From CBDCVN01 sp965223045 (GTDB lineage Bacteria > Deinococcota > Deinococci > Deinococcales > Trueperaceae): a DNA stretch of 64,000 nucleotides. Shown here one piece after another: positions 44,009-52,055 of the stretch. Position 1 is the stretch's first letter; every line of letters begins with the position of its first letter. The notes beneath the pieces are model-generated. The model was not told where the DNA came from. It was given only the letters and a program-made list of their open reading frames with translations, and made no database searches. Made by a program: the position numbers and the translations under genes. The stretch lies in NCBI GenBank assembly GCA_965223045.1, contig CBDCVN010000013.1, positions 1,116,001-1,180,000 on the forward strand, in the 5' to 3' direction.

Positions 44009-45568
44009 ATGATATTGCGTACCTTGGGTGGCCTTTCCTTAGAAGAGAGCAGTGAAATTCTTGAAGTAAAAACTAAACCACTATTACTGTTGTGTTATTT
44101 GGCAATTGATGGAGATAAAACAACTAGAGATCTTTTAGGTACGCTTTTTGCGGATGAAAATACAGTGTATACAAACATTAAAAGGGTGCGTGATTTAATA
44201 TCTGAAGATGTGATTATTACTAAATCAAGGCAGAATGGTTTTAGGGATGAGGGTTATAAAGCTAATCTGGAATTATTAGATGTAGATGTTTTGGGGTTTC
44301 GCTCTAATTTAGAGAAGGGTTATTGGCAGTGTGTAAAAGAGTATCAAAGTCACCAAACCAAGCCCTTTCTTCATAATGTAAAACTTACAGGGTGTAGTAA
44401 AGACTTTGAGAATTGGGTGCTTAAACAGAGGGAAACGATAAAAAAAGAAGTCGAGTATGCAGAGCTTTTATTTGCAGCTGAGAATGAAATTAATAAAAAT
44501 AAAAACTTTACAGAAGCAGCAAATCTAGCTAACAAGGCCTATGGTTTAGGTACAGAAATGACTAATGAGGCATTAAAAACCATATATTTGATGCTACTTA
44601 CTTCTGATAAAAATGATTTAGTAAAAAATGTACAACGAAAACTTAAAGGGAGTTATCCTGATTTATCATCTCTAGAGGCAAAAGAAGAAATAAAGAAACT
44701 GATTACTAAGCACTTAAAGCAGTCTGACACTCTTAATTCAAAGGATAGTTCCCCCTCTATTTGGCAAAGTCGTTTTGCAAAAATATCTTTTGCTGCCTTA
44801 TTGCTTACAATATTAGGCTTATTTGTAATGCCTGTAACTGGCGGCTTACTAGCTAAAAGGGCTGAAATGCTTAACTCACAGGGAATCAACTTACTAAAGG
44901 AAAAAGATGAAGAGGGTAACAGTATTTTAAAGGAAAAGAATAAAGAATTAGCTCTTCAAAAATTTAAATCAGCTCTATGGCACTTAAGATTTTCTTGCCG
45001 TAGAGAAGCAAGAGAAGGGTCAAATAATTTTTCTGTGGTCAATATTTTATCCCTAACTTGTGGTCCTGACACAACAACCCACTATAATTTGGGGCGTACT
45101 TTGTATCAGCTAGGTCAACCTGAAAAGGCTATTAAGCATTTTGAGCAGGCCATCGACATTGATGAACATATGTACCTTGCCTATAATGAAAAGGCTAGGA
45201 TTTTAATACAAGGAGAAAAAATAAAAGATGCCTTAGTGGTATTGAATAAAGCGTTTGAGTTTATTAAGGGAGATTACCAAACTGATTTAGAATCCAAAGG
45301 GCATTTCCTGGTTTCCCTACTTATAACGAGAGGCTGGGCTCATTTTGAACTGGATCAACTCAATAATGCCGAGGATGATTTTAAGAGTGCATCAGATAAG
45401 GATAATGAAGCAGCAGCACCTTATTGTTGGTTAGCTCAAGTTTATATTGAACAAAACAAAGAAGAGGAAGCCAAAGCTGAAGCTCATAAGTGCATAGCAC
45501 TCAAAACAGTTGATCAAGATGTTGATGCTTTTTTGTTGAGTGCTGCAAGGGAAATACTTAAAAGCTAG
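44009..45568 (+). CDS. Membrane-anchored BTAD-type regulator with C-terminal TPR repeats
   Basis: 519 residues. Residues ~1-95 are a winged-helix DNA-binding domain of the OmpR/SARP kind (MILRTLGGLSLEESSEILEV start, NIKRVRDLISEDVI recognition region) and ~95-230 a BTAD-like helical domain. One membrane helix (about 252-275, ISFAALLLTILGLFVMPVTGG) leads to a C-terminal domain of ~240 residues with TPRs (YNLGRTLYQLGQPEKAIKHF, then AYNEKARILIQGEKIKDAL). This CadC/ToxR-like topology would let an outside TPR sensor control transcription directly. First gene of an operon with a FecR-like protein and a TPR-CHAT protease. Confidence 0.75.
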   Translation: MILRTLGGLSLEESSEILEVKTKPLLLLCYLAIDGDKTTRDLLGTLFADENTVYTNIKRVRDLISEDVIITKSRQNGFRDEGYKANLELLDVDVLGFRSNLEKGYWQCVKEYQSHQTKPFLHNVKLTGCSKDFENWVLKQRETIKKEVEYAELLFAAENEINKNKNFTEAANLANKAYGLGTEMTNEALKTIYLMLLTSDKNDLVKNVQRKLKGSYPDLSSLEAKEEIKKLITKHLKQSDTLNSKDSSPSIWQSRFAKISFAALLLTILGLFVMPVTGGLLAKRAEMLNSQGINLLKEKDEEGNSILKEKNKELALQKFKSALWHLRFSCRREAREGSNNFSVVNILSLTCGPDTTTHYNLGRTLYQLGQPEKAIKHFEQAIDIDEHMYLAYNEKARILIQGEKIKDALVVLNKAFEFIKGDYQTDLESKGHFLVSLLITRGWAHFELDQLNNAEDDFKSASDKDNEAAAPYCWLAQVYIEQNKEEEAKAEAHKCIALKTVDQDVDAFLLSAAREILKS

Positions 45569-45580
45569 ATTGGAGTGAGG

Positions 45581-46687
45581 ATGAAATATCAGCAAATCTT
45601 CCTAATACTTTTAGGAAGTTTTATTCTAGTACAGGCGCAAGAAGAAGTTATACAGCAGGAACAGCCTCCCCACTATATTGTTAAGATGGAAGGTAGTGTT
45701 ATTTTTAAAAGAGGGGTATGGGCAAATCAAGAAAGACACCCTTTACAAGTTTATACTCCTGTTTACCTTGGTGACTTCTTTTATCTTGAAAGCTCTGATG
45801 CTAAAATAGAAATAGTTTGTGCTGATCTTGATACCAAGATACAAATTGCAAATGTAAAGTTTAGTGGGGTTGAGTGTCCAAACGAATGTACAAACTTAAA
45901 CTATAAAGGTGTTCCTGTTGTAAATCCTAGTAGATCTCCTATTTTACTAGGCTACATTCCCACAGTCCTTTTTCCCCGTGCAACAAAGATAATAACTAAC
46001 AGACCTACATTTGAATGGGTAAGTGTAGCAGGAGCTAGCAGCTATAAAGCAATACTAATAGACCTTTATGATGCTGATGAAAACATTTATTGGGAAACCA
46101 CTGTGAATACTAATAAATTAGATTATCCTGAAGATGCAAACCCCTTACAGACTAACACTCAGTATCTTTTAGAAGTAATAGCCTATGTAGAAGGGCAAGA
46201 ATTTTCCTCTAAAGAAGAAGATGCTGTTGGTATAAGTTTTAGTTTACTAGATCCAGAAAAGATTGATGAGCTACAAGATAATAAAAGGAAGTTAGAGCAA
46301 TTAAAGCTAGACCCGAATGCCCAAAATTTTCTTGAGGCTAAGTTATATGCTAAATATGAACTTTATCAAGATGCTCTTGACACATTAATGTCTACCGTAA
46401 ATCAGGGTGACTTTTCTGTTCAATACAATATTGCTAGTCTTTATTGGAACACTCAAAAACCTGAGTATGCCATTGATTATTTTGAAAAAGCATTACTAAC
46501 TGCACAAAATCATGATAATTTTGAAGGGGAGGCTGAAACACAGCTTAGTTTGGCAAATATTTTTAGTAGTATGGGCGAACACTCTACGGCTCTTAAACAT
46601 TACAAAGCAGCTTTAACGCTGTATGAAAAGTTTGGTGATCAAACTAAACAAGCAAAGATTAATAAGATTTTGGAGAACTACCAATGA
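45581..46687 (+). CDS. Secreted FecR-like/TPR protein
   Basis: ATG at 45581 behind GGAGTGAGG, 12 bp after the regulator gene; an in-frame GTG lies at 45575. Signal peptide MKYQQIFLILLGSFILVQAQ. Residues ~30-100 resemble the FecR domain (GSVIFKRGVW... LGDFFYLESSDAKIEI), then an Ig/fibronectin-like part (RPTFEWVSVAGASSYKAILID), then two TPR-like units at the C-terminus (GDFSVQYNIASLYWNTQKPEYAI region). Such FecR-plus-TPR proteins are often found beside secreted CHAT proteases. Probably extracytoplasmic, a candidate adaptor between the sensor and the protease. Confidence 0.7.
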   Translation: MKYQQIFLILLGSFILVQAQEEVIQQEQPPHYIVKMEGSVIFKRGVWANQERHPLQVYTPVYLGDFFYLESSDAKIEIVCADLDTKIQIANVKFSGVECPNECTNLNYKGVPVVNPSRSPILLGYIPTVLFPRATKIITNRPTFEWVSVAGASSYKAILIDLYDADENIYWETTVNTNKLDYPEDANPLQTNTQYLLEVIAYVEGQEFSSKEEDAVGISFSLLDPEKIDELQDNKRKLEQLKLDPNAQNFLEAKLYAKYELYQDALDTLMSTVNQGDFSVQYNIASLYWNTQKPEYAIDYFEKALLTAQNHDNFEGEAETQLSLANIFSSMGEHSTALKHYKAALTLYEKFGDQTKQAKINKILENYQ

Positions 46688-49600
46688 TAAGCAAAATTAC
46701 CCCTTTCCTGTTTATTTTATGTTTGCTTTCCCAAATAGCTGTACTTGCCCAAGAACAAGAGTATACTGGGATATTTACTAAAGATGATAATGTTAATGAG
46801 CAAGGTTGGTTTGAAGATAGTTACACAGTAGAAGTGCCTGTTGGAAAACTGTTAATAGTTGATCTTCATTCAGATGCATTTGATACTTATCTTACAATCA
46901 TTACCCCATCTAATAAAAGGATAACCAGTGATGATTTTTTGTCTCTAAGTCAGTCACGAGTAGAATTAATTAGTGAAGAAAGTACCATACACACAGTGCT
47001 TGTAGCTTCTAAAAAGTTAACAGGGCCCTATAGCTTAAAACTGGAAGTTAAGAAGGGTGAGCCTTCAGAGGAGTTTTTACTAAGCCAAGAAGCTGAAGCT
47101 TTACTGGAAGAAGCTAAGAAATACAGCGAGGAAGAGAAATTTGACTTGGCTTTAGAGGCTTTGGAGCAAGCACTGAGTATCGAGAGAGAACTAGATTACC
47201 ACTCTTATAAAGGTATTTTGATATATCAAAAAGGCTTAATATATCAAACTGAAAAGGAGTATAAAATTGCCTTAGAGCATTTTGAAATCGCTTTAAAGCT
47301 TACTTGCGAAAAGAATGACTTTCGACTTGAAAATCGGAAGAGAACAGTACTTAATAAAATTGCAGAAATTTACCTGCAACAACAGGAAGCCAATTTTGCC
47401 TTGATAAACTTAAGCCAAATTTTAACGAAGTCTTGCAAAGCAGAATATGAAGAGGCAGAAACACTTAGCATTAGAATACTCAATGATATTGCAGATAGTT
47501 TTTTTGAGCAAGGCTTATCCTATATGGGAGACCCTTTAAATGAGCAAGCATTTTCTGTTCTCTTAAAAGCAAAGGAAATCTATCAGGCAACTGGGGCAGG
47601 TCATGCAGAGGGAGTAATACTTTTAATGTTGGGGGCACTATATGAAAAACAGAATCAATTTGAGCGAGCTCTAAACAGTTATCAACAAACCCTCAAATTT
47701 TTCCATGAGGCACAGGATGATGCAGGAAAGGGAATGGTTTTTCTGAGAATTGCTGAACTTCATCAAGAATTGAACCAAATGGATGTAGCGCTGGAAAGTT
47801 ATATTAAAGCTCTAGAAGCATATCGCAATTCTCAGGAAGAAGCGAAGAACGAAATCACACACAAAGAAAAGTCTATTCAAGGACATTCTCCAATCCCAAG
47901 CTTTTCTTGGTTATTGGGTGGGATTGGTTTTCTTGATGAACAGAAAGAGATAGAGACACTCAATAAAATTATAGAAATCTATCTTCAGCAAGAGGAATTG
48001 GGTTCTGCTCTAGCTTACTCTAAGCAGGCTTTGATAAGAGCTCGTGAAATAGGATACCCAGACCTTGAATCATTTTCTGCTTCAAAAATAGATTCAATAG
48101 CTTCTCACCTTTTCGATAAAGGATATGAGTATGAGCAAAGTAATCAGTTAGACTTGGCACTAGAAACCTACAAACAACTCTTAGAAGTTTATTGTGAGGT
48201 AGAATCTGAAATAGGAAAGATGCTTACCTTTAGTGTCATTGGTGATGTATACAGGAACCAAGGTAAGTTAGAATTAGCAATAGAAAACTTTGAAGAATCT
48301 GTAAGGATTGCTAAAGGTATTCCTAGCGATGTAGAGATAAGTTCCTTTATAGCAAGTAATTTGGGTATGATTGTTGTAATATATCAACAAAAAGGCCAAC
48401 TAGAACTAGCACTAGAATATCTTGGGCAAGCTTTACAAGTCAGCAAGAGGATTGCTGATAAAGTAATGACATTAAGTATTCTCAACAAAATTGCCTCACT
48501 ACATCAAGATTTAAACCAGCCAGAATTAGCATTAGAATACTTTGAACAAGCCCTACGGGCAAGTGAAGAGATTGCAGACAAAGAAGCAATGTGGACAATC
48601 TTTAACCAAATTGCTCAAGTTTATCAAGATCAAGACCAACTAGATTTAGCATTGGAAAACCATCAATTATCTTTGAAAGTGGCTAATGAGCTTGATAACA
48701 AGAAGTTCCAAGGAATTGCCCTTAATAATATTGGTTACCTTTATATACTTCAAAATGATTTGGATGAAGCACTAGAGTTTCTTGAAAAATCTTTGAAAAT
48801 ACGTCGTGAGATTCAGGATAGAGAGGGAGAAGGTAATACCCTAAATAATATTGGTATGGTTTATGATCTGCGTGGACAATTAGATTTAACATTGGAAAAC
48901 CTTGAACAAGCTTTACAATTACACAAAGAGATAAAAGATAAAGAAGGAACAGCAGAAAATCTTTACAATATTGCCTATATTTATAGCACCTTAGGACAAT
49001 CTAGCCTAGCGGTAAACAGATATGAACAAGCTTTTGAAATTTTTAATGAGATAGAATATGAAAGATTAAATAGTCACATGTTTAATTCAATTGCCTTTCT
49101 CCAACATGAAGTGGGCCTATGGGATCAAGCAATACAGAATTATCAACAAAGTTTAAAGATTTCTCGTCAACAATCTAATAAGGTGGAAGAGGTTAATACT
49201 TTAATGCTTATTGGTCAACTTTATGAATCAAGGCAAGAAGGGGCTTTAGCCCTTGCAAAGTACGAGCAAGCTCGAGATATAAGTAATGAGATAGGATACA
49301 AATTAGGAGAAGGGGAGGCAATTCTAAATATAACTAGCACTAACACAAATGAAGGTAGCTCTTCTCTAGAGATAAGGACAAATGCATATGAAATCGCTTT
49401 AGAGATCTTTCAGGAAGAAGGGAGTGAGATAAGCAAAGGAGTTGCAACTATGAAAAGGGCAAGGGACAAATTCTTTAATACGGATTTATCCAAAACTAAC
49501 CCCCTTTCAGAACTTTTCGACAGGCAAGCAGAATATGAAGAGGCTTTGAAAATTTTCCAAGAAGAAGGACACAAAACAGGCGAGGCAACAGTCCTTGTGC

Positions 49601-51273
49601 AACTCGCACTCGTTGAGTACACCTTGCACTCATTGTTTGAACCCCAAGAGCATTTTGATATCGCATATGAAAAATATAGCCAAGCCTTAGAAATTTTTCG
49701 TGAGCAGGGAAATAGTTTAGGCATGGCTACAACCCTTAATGACATGGGTTACATTTATAGGCAAGAAGGTAAATTCCAGTTAGCTTTAGAAAAGTATCAA
49801 GAGGCAATCTCTATAATAGAAAGGTTGCGTAACAATCAGATTATCAATGAAACCAAAGGAAATCTTCTTTCTAGATATGCAGGAGTGTACTCAGCTGCCG
49901 TACAGTTAGCTATAGAAGTTGACAAACCCATAGAGGCTTTCCTCATTGCGGAAAGTGCAAAAAGTCGCAATTTTCTTGATGAGCTTGGTAACAATTTACC
50001 TAATACTTTACAGGATGCAGACCCAGAATTAATAGCTGAATTTAGGGAAACTAATCAACGTCTTAATAATTTAGAAAGAGGGCACTATCTTCAACAACAT
50101 GGAGTCATATCTTTAAGTCAAAGTAATACACAAAATACAAATACCAACGATCAAATTGAAAATCTTTATAGAAGTTATGATGAACTCCTAGAGCAAATTA
50201 AAAGAGAAAACCCTGAATACGCTTCGCTTATCACTATAGAGCCCCTTAAACTTGAGGAGGTCCAAGCTTCTCTGGCAGATGAACAAACTTTAATTTCATA
50301 TTTTCTGACTTTAGAACAAAGCTTTGCTTTTTTACTGACTAACAACAGTTTTGAAGTGATCAAACTATCTACTAAGAAAATGGAATTAGAAAGTACTTTA
50401 GAAGGATTCTCAAAGACCAAGGCTAGTATCTTGGATATTTCCCCTAGTCAACAGCACCTAGCCAAACTATATGACTTACTTATTCAACCCTTCATAACAA
50501 AACTGAACACTCAAGAGCTTGTTATTGTTCCTCATAGTAGCTCACACTTTATTCCTTTTGCAGCTCTCTGGGACGGTGAACATTATCTGGGTGAAAACTA
50601 CCAAATCACTCACTTACCCAGCGCTAGCGTGCTACGTTTCCTAAAAGAAAAACGCAACCCTAATCGGGGCAAGTTATTTAGCATAGCTTCTCCCCTAGTC
50701 GAAGGTTACCCCTTCCTTAAGGAAGCCTCTAATGAGGCAAAAGCTATAGCAGAACTTTATAACACCACTGCTTTTACAGGTAAAAGTGGTGGTACAGAAG
50801 AAAACTTTCGTCGTGAAGTAGAGGGTAAAGATATCATCCATATAGCATCACACAGCGTCTTGAATGCTAATTTACCACTACGCACTCAAATCATCTTAGC
50901 TGAAGATGAAAGAGGGAATGAAGATGGTTTGATAACCGTGCAAGACATTTATAGCTTTGATTTAAGCTCTGCTAATTTAGTGGTATTAAGTGCTTGCGAT
51001 ACAGCAAAAGGTGAGCTCAGCAATGGTGATGATCTAGTGGGCCTAACTAGATCGTTCATTTACGCAGGCACTCCTAGTATAGTTGCTACTTTATGGACAG
51101 TAAATGATGAATCAACCAAAATCCTCATGGTTCAATTTCATCAAAATGTAAAGGATGGTATGAATTATGCTGAGGCTTTACAAAAGGCTCAAATTTTTCT
51201 ACGTGAGAATCCTAAATATGCCCATCCTTATTATTGGGCTCCTTTTGTATTAGTAGGCAGCAAAGGATTTTAG
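46684..51273 (+). CDS. Secreted TPR-CHAT protein (caspase-like protease, 1529 aa)
   Basis: Overlaps the FecR gene by 4 bp (ATGA). Signal peptide to residue ~22, then a bacterial pre-peptidase C-terminal-like beta domain (about 25-120, VDLHSDAFDTYLTI). About 130-1060 are tandem TPRs of ~40 residues (for example LALEYFEQALRASEEIADKE). The C-terminal ~400 residues are a CHAT domain: His in IHIASHSVL and Cys in VVLSACDTAKGEL form the expected dyad, with GLTRSFIYAGTPSIVATLW and YWAPFVLVGS. CHAT is a clan CD (caspase/separase-like) protease family; the export signal places it outside the cytoplasm. Probably cleaves a partner when the TPR array senses a cue. Confidence 0.85.
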   Translation: MISKITPFLFILCLLSQIAVLAQEQEYTGIFTKDDNVNEQGWFEDSYTVEVPVGKLLIVDLHSDAFDTYLTIITPSNKRITSDDFLSLSQSRVELISEESTIHTVLVASKKLTGPYSLKLEVKKGEPSEEFLLSQEAEALLEEAKKYSEEEKFDLALEALEQALSIERELDYHSYKGILIYQKGLIYQTEKEYKIALEHFEIALKLTCEKNDFRLENRKRTVLNKIAEIYLQQQEANFALINLSQILTKSCKAEYEEAETLSIRILNDIADSFFEQGLSYMGDPLNEQAFSVLLKAKEIYQATGAGHAEGVILLMLGALYEKQNQFERALNSYQQTLKFFHEAQDDAGKGMVFLRIAELHQELNQMDVALESYIKALEAYRNSQEEAKNEITHKEKSIQGHSPIPSFSWLLGGIGFLDEQKEIETLNKIIEIYLQQEELGSALAYSKQALIRAREIGYPDLESFSASKIDSIASHLFDKGYEYEQSNQLDLALETYKQLLEVYCEVESEIGKMLTFSVIGDVYRNQGKLELAIENFEESVRIAKGIPSDVEISSFIASNLGMIVVIYQQKGQLELALEYLGQALQVSKRIADKVMTLSILNKIASLHQDLNQPELALEYFEQALRASEEIADKEAMWTIFNQIAQVYQDQDQLDLALENHQLSLKVANELDNKKFQGIALNNIGYLYILQNDLDEALEFLEKSLKIRREIQDREGEGNTLNNIGMVYDLRGQLDLTLENLEQALQLHKEIKDKEGTAENLYNIAYIYSTLGQSSLAVNRYEQAFEIFNEIEYERLNSHMFNSIAFLQHEVGLWDQAIQNYQQSLKISRQQSNKVEEVNTLMLIGQLYESRQEGALALAKYEQARDISNEIGYKLGEGEAILNITSTNTNEGSSSLEIRTNAYEIALEIFQEEGSEISKGVATMKRARDKFFNTDLSKTNPLSELFDRQAEYEEALKIFQEEGHKTGEATVLVQLALVEYTLHSLFEPQEHFDIAYEKYSQALEIFREQGNSLGMATTLNDMGYIYRQEGKFQLALEKYQEAISIIERLRNNQIINETKGNLLSRYAGVYSAAVQLAIEVDKPIEAFLIAESAKSRNFLDELGNNLPNTLQDADPELIAEFRETNQRLNNLERGHYLQQHGVISLSQSNTQNTNTNDQIENLYRSYDELLEQIKRENPEYASLITIEPLKLEEVQASLADEQTLISYFLTLEQSFAFLLTNNSFEVIKLSTKKMELESTLEGFSKTKASILDISPSQQHLAKLYDLLIQPFITKLNTQELVIVPHSSSHFIPFAALWDGEHYLGENYQITHLPSASVLRFLKEKRNPNRGKLFSIASPLVEGYPFLKEASNEAKAIAELYNTTAFTGKSGGTEENFRREVEGKDIIHIASHSVLNANLPLRTQIILAEDERGNEDGLITVQDIYSFDLSSANLVVLSACDTAKGELSNGDDLVGLTRSFIYAGTPSIVATLWTVNDESTKILMVQFHQNVKDGMNYAEALQKAQIFLRENPKYAHPYYWAPFVLVGSKGF

Positions 51274-51322
51274 TTTCAGTATAAGTAAAGTTATAGATAG
51301 TTTCTGCTATTAGATTAGCTCT

Positions 51323-51724
51323 TTAAGGAATTATCAGTTTTAGAGAAGGAAAATAAGTAGAATAACGTCCAGTATCTCGAGTCATCAAACTCCAATTCAT
51401 CACTGCCGCATGTGCCCCTATATAAAAATCAGGTAAAGGTGCATGCTTCTTCCCGCCACGCTTTCTATAATCTAAAAAACATTTCCCAGCTAAAAAAGCT
51501 GCCTCATACGGTATTGCCTCTCGTTGGAAAAAGCTAGTTGGCAAAGCACTTTCTAAGTCTTCAATCTTCTCAAATCCTATAGACACTTCCGAATAAATAA
51601 TAGGATTTATGCACAATGCTTCTTGTTCTGCATGTTCGGCAAGGGTATTCGAAGACCATTCATACCAATTCTTATCACGAGTGAAAATGTCTAAAATAAT
51701 GTTGCTGTCTATCAAAACTGGCAT
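51323..51724 (-). CDS. vapC: VapC-type PIN-domain toxin (RNase)
   Basis: 133 residues starting MPVLIDSNIILDIFTRD, whose Asp6 begins the acidic PIN site, followed by Glu (IIYSEVSIG) and the Asp pair (PLPDFYIGAHA, TRDTGRY). PIN toxins cut RNA, often tRNA or rRNA. Its ATG overlaps the antitoxin stop by one base (TAATG), the usual coupled order antitoxin then toxin. The target is unknown. Confidence 0.85.
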   Translation of the reverse strand: MPVLIDSNIILDIFTRDKNWYEWSSNTLAEHAEQEALCINPIIYSEVSIGFEKIEDLESALPTSFFQREAIPYEAAFLAGKCFLDYRKRGGKKHAPLPDFYIGAHAAVMNWSLMTRDTGRYSTYFPSLKLIIP

Positions 51725-51954
51725 TATTCGCCACGTGTCAGCTGCATAATTTCATCTGTGGTCATGCGAACAGCATTACCTTTACTAACCATATGCTCAA
51801 TAAGTTTAGAGCCACGTAAAGGCATATTTTTAGCTTTTCTTACCCTTAATTCGTCCCCTACCCTTTCAAACTCCACATGGGTATGAGGTAGAAGCCCTAA
51901 GCTATCTCTATATTCTTTTGGGATAGTTATCTGTCCTTTTGATGTAATCAACAT
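51724..51954 (-). CDS. vapB: AbrB/SpoVT-type antitoxin (VapB-like)
   Basis: 76 residues. The N-terminus MLITSKGQITIPKEYRDSLGL is a textbook SpoVT-AbrB swapped-hairpin DNA-binding fold; the C-terminus (RMTTDEIMQLTRGE) would wrap the toxin. It should neutralise the PIN toxin and repress its own promoter through the palindrome just upstream. Confidence 0.85.
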   Translation of the reverse strand: MLITSKGQITIPKEYRDSLGLLPHTHVEFERVGDELRVRKAKNMPLRGSKLIEHMVSKGNAVRMTTDEIMQLTRGE

Positions 51955-51975
51955 AATTTCTCCTAAGTGGTAAGA

Positions 51976-51997
51976 GTATTACTTATAAGTGTAATAC
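51976..51997 (-). promoter_or_regulatory. Operator/promoter palindrome of the VapBC-type module
   Basis: GTATTAC-TTATAAGT-GTAATAC, with a nested perfect palindrome ACTTATAAGT in the centre, about 22 bp before the antitoxin start. TAATAC on the coding strand can serve as -10, so antitoxin binding would block transcription. Confidence 0.6.
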
Positions 51998-52055
51998 ATT
52001 TCATCACTAAAAGCAAAAACTTTCCCCCATTTTGGATAGAGCATATCAGCTAGCT

